From NCBI RefSeq assembly GCF_043641665.1, contig NC_092190.1, positions 15,188,048-15,252,047 on the forward strand: DNA of 64,000 nucleotides. The letters run 5' to 3'. Positions 54,083 through 64,000 of this stretch are shown here, in pieces. Every line of letters starts with the position of its first letter. Positions within the stretch are counted from its first letter, which is position 1. A program made the position numbers and the translations under genes. Source of the stretch: Enoplosus armatus (taxonomy: Eukaryota > Chordata > Actinopteri > Centrarchiformes > Enoplosidae). Under the pieces are notes generated by a model. It ran no database searches and was not told where the DNA came from. It was given only the letters and a program-made list of their open reading frames with translations.

Positions 54083-54126
54083 GATAGATAGATAGATAGA
54101 CCTCACTTAGATAGATAGACCTCACT
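54083..54126. repeat. (GATA)n with tandem duplication of flank
   Basis: GATAGATAGACCTCACTTA occurs twice in tandem. Confidence 0.85.
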
Positions 54127-54521
54127 TACCTGAATGAAAAAGAGTTGCTCTGAAAATTGTTAGTTTGATGCCTTTTGAGTGTTCGTTTTGCAGTGTAGTC
54201 ATACAGTTCTGAACAGCCACTATCAGCTCATTGGGGGGCATTTGGAAGGAGACAAATGTACCCACGTGGGATTGAAGACAAATTTTAACACTGTGGCTTA
54301 AAGTAGGTCTAGTGTTCAGCAAGAGAGAAAGAGAGAGAAAGAGCAAAGTGGTTGAAAGCAGCAGTGAGATAAATGATGCTGGGAAAAGAGAGACGGTGAA
54401 AGACAGAGAATGAGCTGTAATCTGATGAAAGCCTCTTTACTCCCCTGTCACCTCACCTTCAGGCCACAAGCAATGACCACGGCTTAGAGGGGGATCAATG
54501 CTGAGGCCACCAACATACAGG

Positions 54522-54556
<35 letters not shown>
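54522..54556. repeat. (GC)/(CA)n compound microsatellite
   Basis: GCGCGC followed by a CA run. Confidence 0.94.
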
Positions 54557-54560
<4 letters not shown>

Positions 54561-54823
54561 GCTCTTCAGATCACTTCACTTTAGGTGCTCGAGGCTCCCC
54601 ATAGTACACATGCAACATCTGAAGATACACCTGAGATCACTGCACGGCAAAGCAGGTTCTGCTCACCTCCAGACTTGGTTGTTGCACCTAATACGTAATT
54701 TGCTAAATGGATGGATGAATAGATGCATGAAATGGGAATGGGCGAGAGGACGATTGGCTAGAGATGAGGACATTATGTCTAGAATAGTCTATGGACATGC
54801 TTTTATCTCTTGGTGTTTTTTTT

Positions 54824-54889
54824 TATGTATGTATGTACGTATGTACGTATGTACGTATGTACGTATGTATGTGTGTGTGTGTGTGTGTT
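54824..54889. repeat. (GTAT/GTAC)n followed by (GT)n
   Basis: Alternating ATGTACGT units, self-complementary in part (GTAC, ACGT), then a GT run. Confidence 0.93.
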
Positions 54890-55322
54890 GGTGGGCGGAT
54901 GTGTGAGGGTCTATAGGTCACTCAGACATCTCAATAGACTTGCAGCTCAAAGGGAGAGAGGGAGAGTGTGAGGAGAAAGTTAACAGCTCCCATACAAATC
55001 ACCCTCCTACATTTAAACCCATTGACCCAGGCAACCAAATGACCCAAACCAAGGCTGTTTCACTGAGTGTCCTCTAGTTTACTTTTACTTTACAGATACA
55101 CAAAAACAAGGTAAATTAAATGCATGTGTGCATGATGGAGGGGGCAGAGAGCTTGGAATTTGTGTTTATCTTTTAACCAGAAAACAAAATTACAGTAAGA
55201 CGAGGATGCTGTGCTGAATGATTTGATACTTAACTGGGTATAAAATGTATATAAACATGTAATAAACATTGAATATCTGTACAAATGACTATTAACTGTT
55301 ACACTGTTGATCTGCAATACTT

Positions 55323-55325
55323 TTA

Positions 55326-55360
<35 letters not shown>
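55323..55360. repeat. (ATT)n trinucleotide repeat
   Basis: About twelve ATT units. Confidence 0.95.
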
Positions 55361-56179
55361 ATACTATTTTTAGTATTTCAGTACAGTAGATACAGTGGTT
55401 TCAGCAAAGCAGTCCAGTTCATCAAAGATGCAACAATGGAGGCATTTCCAAACAAGGCTATATGTGCCTTTCTGGTTACTATGCCAATTGACCAGGGAGC
55501 TAGTTCAGTGTGCACAGTCTGGCTTGCTAAGAAATAGACCTGCAATAGTGATTATTTACCTTATCAATGATTTATTTTCAATGAATTAGTTAATTTAGGC
55601 TAAAAATTGTCAAAAAATGTGCCTAATCAAAAGTTCCCAAAGCCCTAGCACCTGAAATAGCAAGTCTTGCACCCAAATATACAATTTGCAATGATATAAA
55701 TCAAAGAAAAAACTGTTGTGTAAGCATTTTAAATGGCACACAATTGGTAACCATTGTAGGAAATAGTGGTAAGTGGTACAAATTCTGTACATTACTGCAT
55801 CACTGTCATACCTATTATCACAGTAAGGAACATCCTCCTGTGTATAACAAAGGTCACCGGTGCGCACGTACTGCTCTTTTCTTAAAACACTGCACTTATA
55901 GAGCTATACATTGTCACATCACTGCCAAGCTCATTATTGAAATAAAGGCCATTGTTGTGTGTATATTGGTAGAACTGAGATAATTTTACATTACATCTCA
56001 ATGGTCTATAAAATAACAATAATTGCACTGTGAATGAATCGCTCTGTGTCTTTATTCTACAGCAGAGTGCATGAGAACAGATTCTAGATAGGACTGTTTT
56101 GCATTATTTCTTTGATGTCAGATTTGTCTCGAATCCTAAGCAGATTCTAACTCTGTAAGTCTCTTTCTGCTTTCCCCGC

Positions 56180-56188
56180 AACACACAC

Positions 56189-56219
<31 letters not shown>
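56180..56219. repeat. (CA)n microsatellite
   Basis: CA run with one ACGC interruption. Confidence 0.95.
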
Positions 56220-56904
56220 GTAGTAGTCTCCCCAGTGACAGATGGGCAAGATGGAAACACAGTCATCCTGTTAGTAACCATGACATCAGCAACAGTGTTA
56301 CTCACTGTCACATGTACATGAATGCTCTCCATCTCTCGTTCTCTAAACTGGAAACAGAGCAGAAGAGCGAAGGTGCTGACAGATAGTAACCATGACGTGA
56401 CACTCTGTCACTGTCTCTCTGTTCAGAATCAAGATCCTAAATCTTATTGGGATATGAGTCTCCGCCATGCAGTAGGCACAGACAAATGAATGAGAAAAAG
56501 CCAAACTGACAGCAAGGGAGTCGGATATACATCTGTAGAAAGACACAAATGATGAGTCAGACCATGCAGAGACTGTTACATGGAAAGTCAAATAGTTCCG
56601 GTTTATGGATTACACATTCGCTTCCCAGAAACACTGACTCTCTGCATCCCTGTCCCCTACTGATAAACAACTGTTCTGGATTAATAATGCTACATTCATT
56701 AGCAGCGTTCAGTGCTGATCAGAGCGTCTGGAGGTTGGGGTGTGGATAGCTGTGTAAGGGTTGTTGTGTTGTCCTGTTTCATAATCTTAATATGTTTACA
56801 GTATTATAGTTTTCATAGTATGCATGATCCTTACCATTTTGCAGATACATTAAATACAAATTTTATGTCTGGTATACTGTCCTTCAAAGAACAAGACTAA
56901 GATC

Positions 56905-57165
56905 CATGCTAACGGCTAACCCCATGCTAGCGACTTCAGCCATGCTAGTGAGGCTAGTGGTTCTTTGAGCTAAATGCTAATTTCAGCAAGCTAACATACT
57001 CACAATGATAATGCTAGCATGCTGATATTTAGCAGGTATAGTGTTTGCAATGTTTACCATTTAGTTAGCATGCTAACATTTGCTAATTATCACGAAACAC
57101 AAAGTACAGCTGAGACTGATGGGAATGTTATTATACTTACAGGTACATTGGACAAAGTGAAACTT
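56905..57165 (-). repeat. Dispersed repeat family, copy C (reverse orientation)
   Basis: TAATGCTAGCATGCTGATAT, TAGTTAGCATGCTAACATTT and GAGACTGATGGGAATGTTAT are the complement of the 3' half of copy B. The CTAGCATG/GTTAGCATGC words are characteristic. Confidence 0.7.
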
Positions 57166-57606
57166 TGATCTGATAATTGCATTTAAAAACAAATGCCTAC
57201 TACTGAAAATGTGCTATTAAGATATGACAATATGGATGCAATTCAAAGGAGAAAAGATTGCTGTCTCTACAATCTAGTGATCCTGTCTGTTGTATCTTGT
57301 TAACATCACCAGGGGGAAAGGCTTAATATCTCAGTAATAGCTTTAGTGATATTAGCAAGGTTTACCTCTAAAACATTTCACCTTAGACTAACCAGGCTAA
57401 ATCTCCATCTTGCTTTAACCTACTGAACTATGACCCACTGAACTCCCCTCCCCATAGGTTGTATTGTATCCTCACACAAGTCATCAAGTGATACAAAAAG
57501 AATTATTACATTACATTAGTCACAGCCAGTATCTAATATTCGGTCTAATCTGATGAGCTAAGTACACTTAGGTACATTTAAAAATCAATATCACCACATA
57601 GCATCT

Positions 57607-57639
57607 ATTTAAACCCTCTATATGTACCCTCTATATGTA

Positions 57640-57691
<52 letters not shown>

Positions 57692-57712
57692 CCCTATATA
57701 TAGGGTTTAAAT
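57607..57712. repeat. (TA)n flanked by inverted arms
   Basis: Arms ATTTAAACCCTCTATA (57607-57622) and TATATAGGGTTTAAAT (57697-57712) are complementary at 15 of 16 positions around about 24 TA units. The whole 106 bp can fold into one long hairpin or cruciform. Confidence 0.9.
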
Positions 57713-58755
57713 GGTCAAACATTTTAATACCTCTAGTCTTATTGTTTGCTTTTAATCATCCAAGTTTTAAGATAGCAGAGATTTGTGCTCCCACCTCAAT
57801 ACAATAGCGGTGGATGGATTTTTTTTAGTGTTTCTCATAGCATTGAAAAACTACTTTTAAAAAATTCAACTTTTCAGGAGCAAGCTGTTCCTGTTACTCT
57901 GGACAATCCACAGAACACGCTCTCAAGAGTTTTCTGGGGACTGTTTCTTCAATAGTAGTTCCAGTGAAAACCGTTCAGAGCGAGGTCTGTTTATTATCCA
58001 GAGTAATGACACCAGTGTTTCTGGAAAGGCAACATCGAGAATGAAATTCACACACACAGTCATTTTATTGGAGAAATCTCTGAGACAAATATCTCAAACC
58101 CTGGACAAATGAAACCAAAACCATCTGCGTGTCAACATGTCGCTACAACTTTGCTTTCTTGTATTGGAGCTTGAATCACAGTCAGATTTTTAACTTTCAC
58201 AAAACAACAAGCTAGAGGAATCCAAGAGATGCTACTGTGTTGATTCTGTAATGCTGATACAAAGAATGTGATGAGCATTTTCAAAGAGACACTTCTGTTG
58301 ACCTGAGGTCTGGTTGTGTTGAGGATGACACTGAGGCAGGAAACTGACCTCAAGTTGCCAGTACTTGAAAGCTATTCTTTCTTTTGATTTTTTTGTGAAG
58401 TCAGGCTCAAGCTGTCTTAGAGGAAACATTCATTTTAATTTTGTTGTTCTCTGCAAACACACTTTTGAAAAGAGGATGAGGTTCACAGTCGTAGTGTCCT
58501 AACCTGCAGGGACTTCCTAAATATGTGAAGGTTTGTGTTTTGAGTCTTTTCTGTCTGTGAAACATTTCTGCTGTTGATCTTGTTTTCTTTCTCTTCTCCT
58601 TTCATTCATTCTTTCTGCCCCCCCCCCCTCTGTCCAACCCTTCCAATCCCCACCCTGGAGAGCAGTGTGTCCTCGTTCTGGTGATGCTCTGTCGCCACCG
58701 CTCAGTGTGGGGCCTCTGAAATATTCATGCTGACACACATACACACACACCTAGA

Positions 58756-58756
<1 letters not shown>

Positions 58757-58789
<33 letters not shown>
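58757..58789. repeat. (CA)n microsatellite
   Basis: CA run in an ACACAC-rich neighbourhood. Confidence 0.95.
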
Positions 58790-58791
<2 letters not shown>

Positions 58792-61333
58792 CACAAACAC
58801 TCCCTGTCAGTTTGCCCATGTCAATAGAAGATTAGAAAATATAATTTATCTCGCAGCAGGTTTGGGGAGAAAACGCTTTACTCACGTGCAAACACACCCA
58901 CGTCACCGCAAAGTCGACGAAGACTTCACTACTCTTCACATTCCTTGCAGAATGCAGTTTGATATTTACTTCACATTTCTTCCGTTTGCATTTGACATGA
59001 TAATGTTAATGTTCGAGTGTGCAAGTACAGAATCAAGTATTTATACAGCGACATTCAGGGAGAGCAGCATCCTTCATGTCAACTATTTATATCAGTTGTA
59101 AGGGCACTGTCTTCTACAATAGATCAAAGATTTAAGGATCATAGATCTGTACAAGTCTGCGCATTCATAGAGGTGAAGGTGAAATCACTGCGCTGTGAAT
59201 GGCAAGTTTCGAGGCCAGAGATACAAGCTGGCATGCAGCAGAACAAATCATAAAATCCTTATTACTGTGCCAGCAGTCTTCCGATTTGATCTGTAACCTC
59301 AGACTGTCTACTCATCTGGAGGAGAGAAGAACAGAAGCATAACTCCAAAGCAGAAAGGTTATTATACTGCCAGCGGTTTTGATATGTAACCTAACGTTAT
59401 TGGCCTGTCGGGCTGACAGAGGCATGCAAGCAAGGACATGGCTGAGCAAATCATCATGTGAACTGTGATTTGTGTCAGGAGCGCTGCGGTGTGATTCAGT
59501 GCTCCCCGTTTGTCAGCAGGGAGGAAAGGCGAGCCTGTGAAACAGCATGTAGATGTTGGTTTCACTGCAGAGTTTACATACTAAAGCTCTCAAGTGGAGC
59601 TGATGGAAAGTGAAATCTTTCAGTGTTATTCAGTGCAGTGGAAACACCTGTGTTGCTAAAATCTGATTACTTTGATCTTCCTGCATTATTTTAACTAAAC
59701 ACCCCACTGTGTCCTTGCATGTTGCAAACTTCAGTGCACTTTTTATGAACGTGCAAGTACCGTGCACTGTAATGATTAGATCCATAGTTCAGTCTCTATG
59801 GGAACATAGTGCCACAGTGAAACAAAGACTGTTTTTGCACTGAGCAGTAACCTGCAGGTGTATTATTGTTGTTTATCACACAGAGAAACCCACAGTAATA
59901 CAGGCTGGTCTCCTGCGTTGATATTAATTTACGGTGTGATGACTTCCCCCGCATGTTTTTGAGGCTGAGAACACTTCCATAATCCCCTGATGATTTTGGC
60001 TTTGCTTTTTGAATTGGTAGTAGGCATCAATCACACATGCAAAAATGAGCTCACAGCACAACTGAGACTATGTTCAGCTTAGGAGGAAGCTTTCAGATAT
60101 GAATAAAGTGCAAATTATTAAGTGTGAAAGTGGCTTTAATCATTTTATGAACCTAAACCTCACTAAAGGTTACTGTAGACTTAATATTTTGATCCATCAA
60201 AACCCTCAACTAACCCCAAGGTTTAGGGCAAATGCCTACTGTCACAAGGTCCTTGCCATCAATGTGATGGTTTAGTCCAAGGTACTTTGTGTCTGTAGCA
60301 CTGTCACACACTTGCATATAGGTTTTTCAGACCACTACACACTAGTCACTGCATTACACTTGCAAAGATGCTTAAACATCAAGGATGGGACTGTTTTGGG
60401 CTGTAATACTTTCACAGCTGATACCCCAGTATGTTGGTGATTCATAAAGAGGCATTGGCTGAATGGGGTCAGAGGTCAGGCCCGTCCTCTGCCAGGGGCC
60501 TCAATGAAACCATCACTGATTGGCTCTTAACATGCACATTCCCATGGAGACAAGCCCCTCTTCCCATTTGCAGGGTCCTTGTACTGGTGGTGGTTGTTAT
60601 AGCAACCGACAGGACGTGACACTGTTGCATAATATGTTGTTTTTTTTCCCTCTTTCTTGTTCTGACCTTATTGGTGGGCTATTTTCTAATCATGTCATCT
60701 CTCTGTGGGTGTAGCACTTAACAGAGTTAGTGTCAGGTCAGCACAGAATTTGAATTGAAACTTTTCAAATTGACATTCAGCTTGAAGAGTCGGTTTAAAC
60801 TGAGGATGATTACTAAAGTTTATTTAATGAAGCTGTCATGGAAATATGTATTGTTGCAGTGCTTGGGACACAGAGGAATGACATGGTACTCAAGCAGCAG
60901 CAGCATCACCTTTTTGTTTCTTTCTAATGATTTTTTTGGTTTATTAAATAACTTTTCCCCCTTTTTTCTCATTGGGACTTCTTTTGAAGACCCACTGGAA
61001 TCACACTGATTGTGCAACACTGTCTCCTTGGGATTGTGGGGGTGTCAAGTGTAGCATGTAGCTTGCTTGTTAGCAAACATTGCATAACTAAGCAACATAC
61101 CGCTTTCTCCAACAATTTATGTGACTTTGTGTTACAAAGAAATACATTTTTGTTTCCACTTGTACTTTTGGATGCAAGGGACATGCACAAGAATCAAAAG
61201 AAACAAAAATTACAAAATTGCAGTAGTAATCTTCTCCTCCAGACATTTTCCCACTGAACCTCCTGGCCCTCCACTACATCTGTTTTTCTATATCAGATTT
61301 TTTGGGAAATCAACAGTTAACAAGTTAAAAATA

Positions 61334-61708
61334 CTATAATGCCTTGAGAAGTGCAGAAAGGTCCTTCATGACTCGGTATGTCTCTTGACAGAAAACTAAA
61401 ATAAAGGCAGCTTTAGAGACCCAATCATTTGAGCACATTTTCACTTTGTCATTATTCACTTTGGCAGTGTGGTAGCATCCTATGTCATGCATTCTCAGCT
61501 GGATCCTTCTCCTGAGTACCTGTGGTGTAACTGAGCTGCAGCCTTCACAATCTGTTTCACCATTGGAGTCTGTCTTTCCAAGACAGGCAATTATGAATTG
61601 GATTTCCTCCAATTGCTTTTCAGGTTTTTGACCAACTTGGCGCAAAATGCAAACTGGTGCAGGTTTTTTTGTTTGAAATTGCAGATCTGGATGCAGGTGC
61701 ATATCCAA
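61334..61708 (-). CDS. Unrecognised 124-codon ORF, possibly a relic
   Basis: An uninterrupted frame from a non-ATG position at 61708 (the first ATG is two codons later) to TAG at 61334. The product is of mixed, non-repetitive composition with six cysteines and an amphipathic, helix-like C-terminal part (WVSKAAFILVFCQETYRVMK). It does not come from a microsatellite. Small helical secreted proteins can look like this, but I recognise no family and see no signal peptide. It may be one exon, a pseudogene or chance. Confidence 0.15.
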   Translation of the reverse strand: MDMHLHPDLQFQTKKPAPVCILRQVGQKPEKQLEEIQFIIACLGKTDSNGETDCEGCSSVTPQVLRRRIQLRMHDIGCYHTAKVNNDKVKMCSNDWVSKAAFILVFCQETYRVMKDLSALLKAL

Positions 61709-63399
61709 GATTTGTTAACTTGCAACATGGGCAATTATTTTTCTTATTCTCCTTTGAACAACTGCACTTAAACGAATGAAACAAAAATCTCACACATGTA
61801 TCCCACGAGTGTCTATTATCTCCAGAAGCAGATTAAGCATTTCTAAACATTTTCTACTTCAACATAGTTAGGGGATTGTACAGCCTTGGGTGAGTATGCG
61901 CTCTCGTAATGCTTTCTAATCACCATATCTGTGGCAACTTATAATGAAAATCAGTTGTCATAGAATAACAAGTCTGCAGAGCAGCAGGTGTGATGTGTAG
62001 GGGGAGCGCTCAGTGAACCAGACAGCTGAGTTTCTCCTGTCAAGAAGTGCCTACTCAATTGAATTTTCCTGCGCTAGGAGTGCTACTCTGTACTCGAGTC
62101 TAAGGATTTGACTTCAGAAATCAATCTAGTATCACACATTATCCTCCCAGTTGTTGTTATTGTACTTGACATGGCCGTATAGTACATGCTATGCAGCTAA
62201 CATTGTTGCCACTGAAGACTGCTGCCTTCAAACCCCCTGTATTAATGCTAATCAGCTTCCGTTTAGCTCTGAGTCATACACTCGCAACGTCTCCCACAGG
62301 AAGCATCGTTTACACCGTATCATTCAACTGTCTAATACTAGCTTATAGTTCATCTTAATCTATGTTAATGCTTTTAATTCCATATTAATAGTGACGGAGA
62401 AGCCCAGAGGCACAGACTGAGGTGGGTGTTGCTGACATAATAACGGATCTGATGGAAGGTGCTGTGGCTAGGGCTTAAAAGCAATTACAGCTGACATTTA
62501 GATGTCTTAATGACACCTGGAAACTTTGAGCAGCTCTTTATTGAGACACTGCGGTGATCAGATACTGGCACCCATTTATATTATAGCTCACTGAATGTCA
62601 ATTGTTATCTCTGCCATTAGATTTTTTTCAGTATACTGCAAACCTTTTCATTTCACTTTGCTCATAGCTTTCCACACTTCCATCATTGTTATACAGTTGA
62701 TACAGTTGGTTATTGCAAATGAAAGCTATTAGACCGTGACTGATGTTGAGTGCACAATTGGTTGATTTTCTCCCCCAATGTGACTGCAAAGGAATTTGAA
62801 ATCGAAATTGAAATCAGCCCACCACTGAGTTCTTCCTACTGTAGCCATAATGTAATGGTCCCTGCATTGTGATTTTACTATCTTATCTTGACCACTGTAA
62901 AACATATATTTTCACCAAAAATGCAAACCAATTTAATTTCAATAGCTAGTCTAATTGGACTACTTCATTGTGATTTCTTCTTGAATCCCACTGCTGTGTA
63001 GTATTGTTTTCTCCAACATGTTCACAACTTGTCATGCTGTAAAAACTTGAGTTTGATTGTACAGGACTCCGGAGGTGTTGTATTGCTAAAAATCACTGCA
63101 GCTGCTCTTGTGCCAAACAAGGGTTTACCTCCCCTGTGCAATCAGGCAGGCGAGTATTTGTGCACAGTTTGTATATTTGTGTATGCGTGTGCAAGAGTAA
63201 ACGCAGGAGAGATGTCATCTGTACTCTGACATGACGAGTGCAGTGACCTGAAGGAGAAAACAAGACAAAGGTAATGGAGTAACAGAACTTAAAATGTAAT
63301 ACAGAACCACAGAGGCTGTATAACAGTACCTAACAGTTGGTTTTGAATGCATTCTATTACTATAGTAGAAGAAGCTGGTATGCTTTGGGGTTGGTTCTT

Positions 63400-63600
63400 A
63401 AGCTAATAAACTGTTCAGTACAATTGTTTCGAGTCTAATGTCAATTCCTTAAAGCCAGAGATGCAGCAGTGGAGAGGTTGTGGAACAGCTAATGGACTTT
63501 GGTACAAAGAAGTGCAAATGAAATGAAAAAGACATATTCCTTGTTTGTGTTCACATACTTGGCCAATAAAGCTGATTCTGATCCTGAAGTGCACGGCAGA
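63400..63600 (+). mobile_element. Retroposon tail fragment
   Basis: ACTTGGCCAATAAAGCTGAT TCTGATCCTGA-type end near 63557-63588, a 3' end shared by many teleost retroposon copies. The body upstream is too diverged to classify. Confidence 0.45.
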
Positions 63601-64000
63601 CTGTAATTTTGGCATGCAGGTGGGAGTAAAGAAGGTGAGAGCAGGTCGTCAATGGTCACACATGGCATGAATGGCTTAACCTTAGCGAGATATGATGGAG
63701 ACAGAGAGCAACTCTGACGACTACATAAAAGATGTAGCATAATACTCATTTCCACCGTTGAGAGAGTCTATACGCTTAGTAGGTCTTAATTTGTGTCTCA
63801 GCTGGAAATGAAACCATTGGGTTAGGTGCCTGAATAAGTGTGGTCCTGTGTGTGGGTGTGTGTCAATGTTGTTTGAATAGCACCCATTACACTGCAACTG
63901 TATGGGGTTTTGTGCCCAATTTACTTTAAAGATGTGCTTTTAGAATTTACCTTAATGCTGTTATTTCGTACTAAAACTGTGAGGTCTATGGGTTATACTG

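Larger units (their letters stand above)
49453..64000. other. Gene-poor right flank or large first intron
   Basis: No exon of a known family is visible on either strand. It holds many microsatellites, retroposon fragments at 53440-53640 and 63400-63600, repeat copy C at 56905-57165, an AT palindrome at 57607-57712 and one unexplained ORF at 61334-61708. Confidence 0.5.

Noticed and set aside
54824..54889. CRISPR-like or satellite array
   Set aside because: Simple tetranucleotide GTAT/GTAC repeat without spacers.

Overview
This is vertebrate genomic DNA, almost certainly from a ray-finned fish and probably a percomorph. Genes are split into short exons with GT-AG introns. The flanks are AT-rich and full of CA/GT, GA and ATCC microsatellites. 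The repeats are of types familiar from teleost genomes: a 'TTTATTTATATAGCGC' dispersed repeat, a long-armed palindromic MITE, a tRNA-like SINE, and an L2/CR1-like LINE relic. There is no prokaryotic, viral or CRISPR content.

Two genes can be read completely, arranged tail to tail. (1) An Indian hedgehog gene (ihh; the teleost a/b paralogue is not resolved) lies on the + strand at 24321-29536. It encodes 437 residues: signal peptide, Hedge signalling domain with all zinc ligands, the Gly-Cys autoprocessing site, and the Hint domain. The exon that is 262 nt in other hedgehog genes is split here by an extra 366-bp intron (158 + 104 = 262 nt). (2) A BIN1 / amphiphysin-2 gene lies on the - strand at 46815-34879, with 20 exons readable. 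They encode an N-terminal amphipathic helix and BAR domain, a proline-rich linker, a clathrin/AP2-binding region and an SH3 domain. The core isoform is 595 aa. It rises to 626 aa with the neuronal-type 93-nt exon 7, and to 641 aa if a 45-nt candidate counterpart of the muscle phosphoinositide exon is also used.

Layout. 1-1.2 kb: a possible housekeeping promoter with an NRF1-type site and a candidate minus-strand first exon. 1.2-23.6 kb: gene-poor DNA with LINE, SINE, MITE and microsatellites, presumably the upstream flank of ihh. 23.6-31.4 kb: ihh with its 5' and 3' UTRs. 31.4-34.9 kb: the convergent 3' ends of ihh and bin1, including AATAAA signals on both strands 8 bp apart. 34.9-46.8 kb: bin1. 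46.8-49 kb: bin1 upstream DNA with a dispersed repeat. 49.0-49.45 kb: a GC-richer block with two strong splice donors, possibly the non-coding first exon(s) of a gene running right. 49.5-64 kb: no supported coding sequence, only repeats and one unexplained 124-codon ORF.

The two genes have unrelated roles: ihh is a secreted morphogen for skeletal and gut patterning, and bin1 is a membrane-curvature adaptor for endocytosis and T-tubules. I see no functional coupling apart from their shared 3' border. The most interesting points are the split ihh exon, the roughly 445-nt pyrimidine tract abutting bin1 exon 7, the eroded phosphoinositide exon, and a four-fold 20-residue repeat inside the bin1 clathrin/AP2 region.
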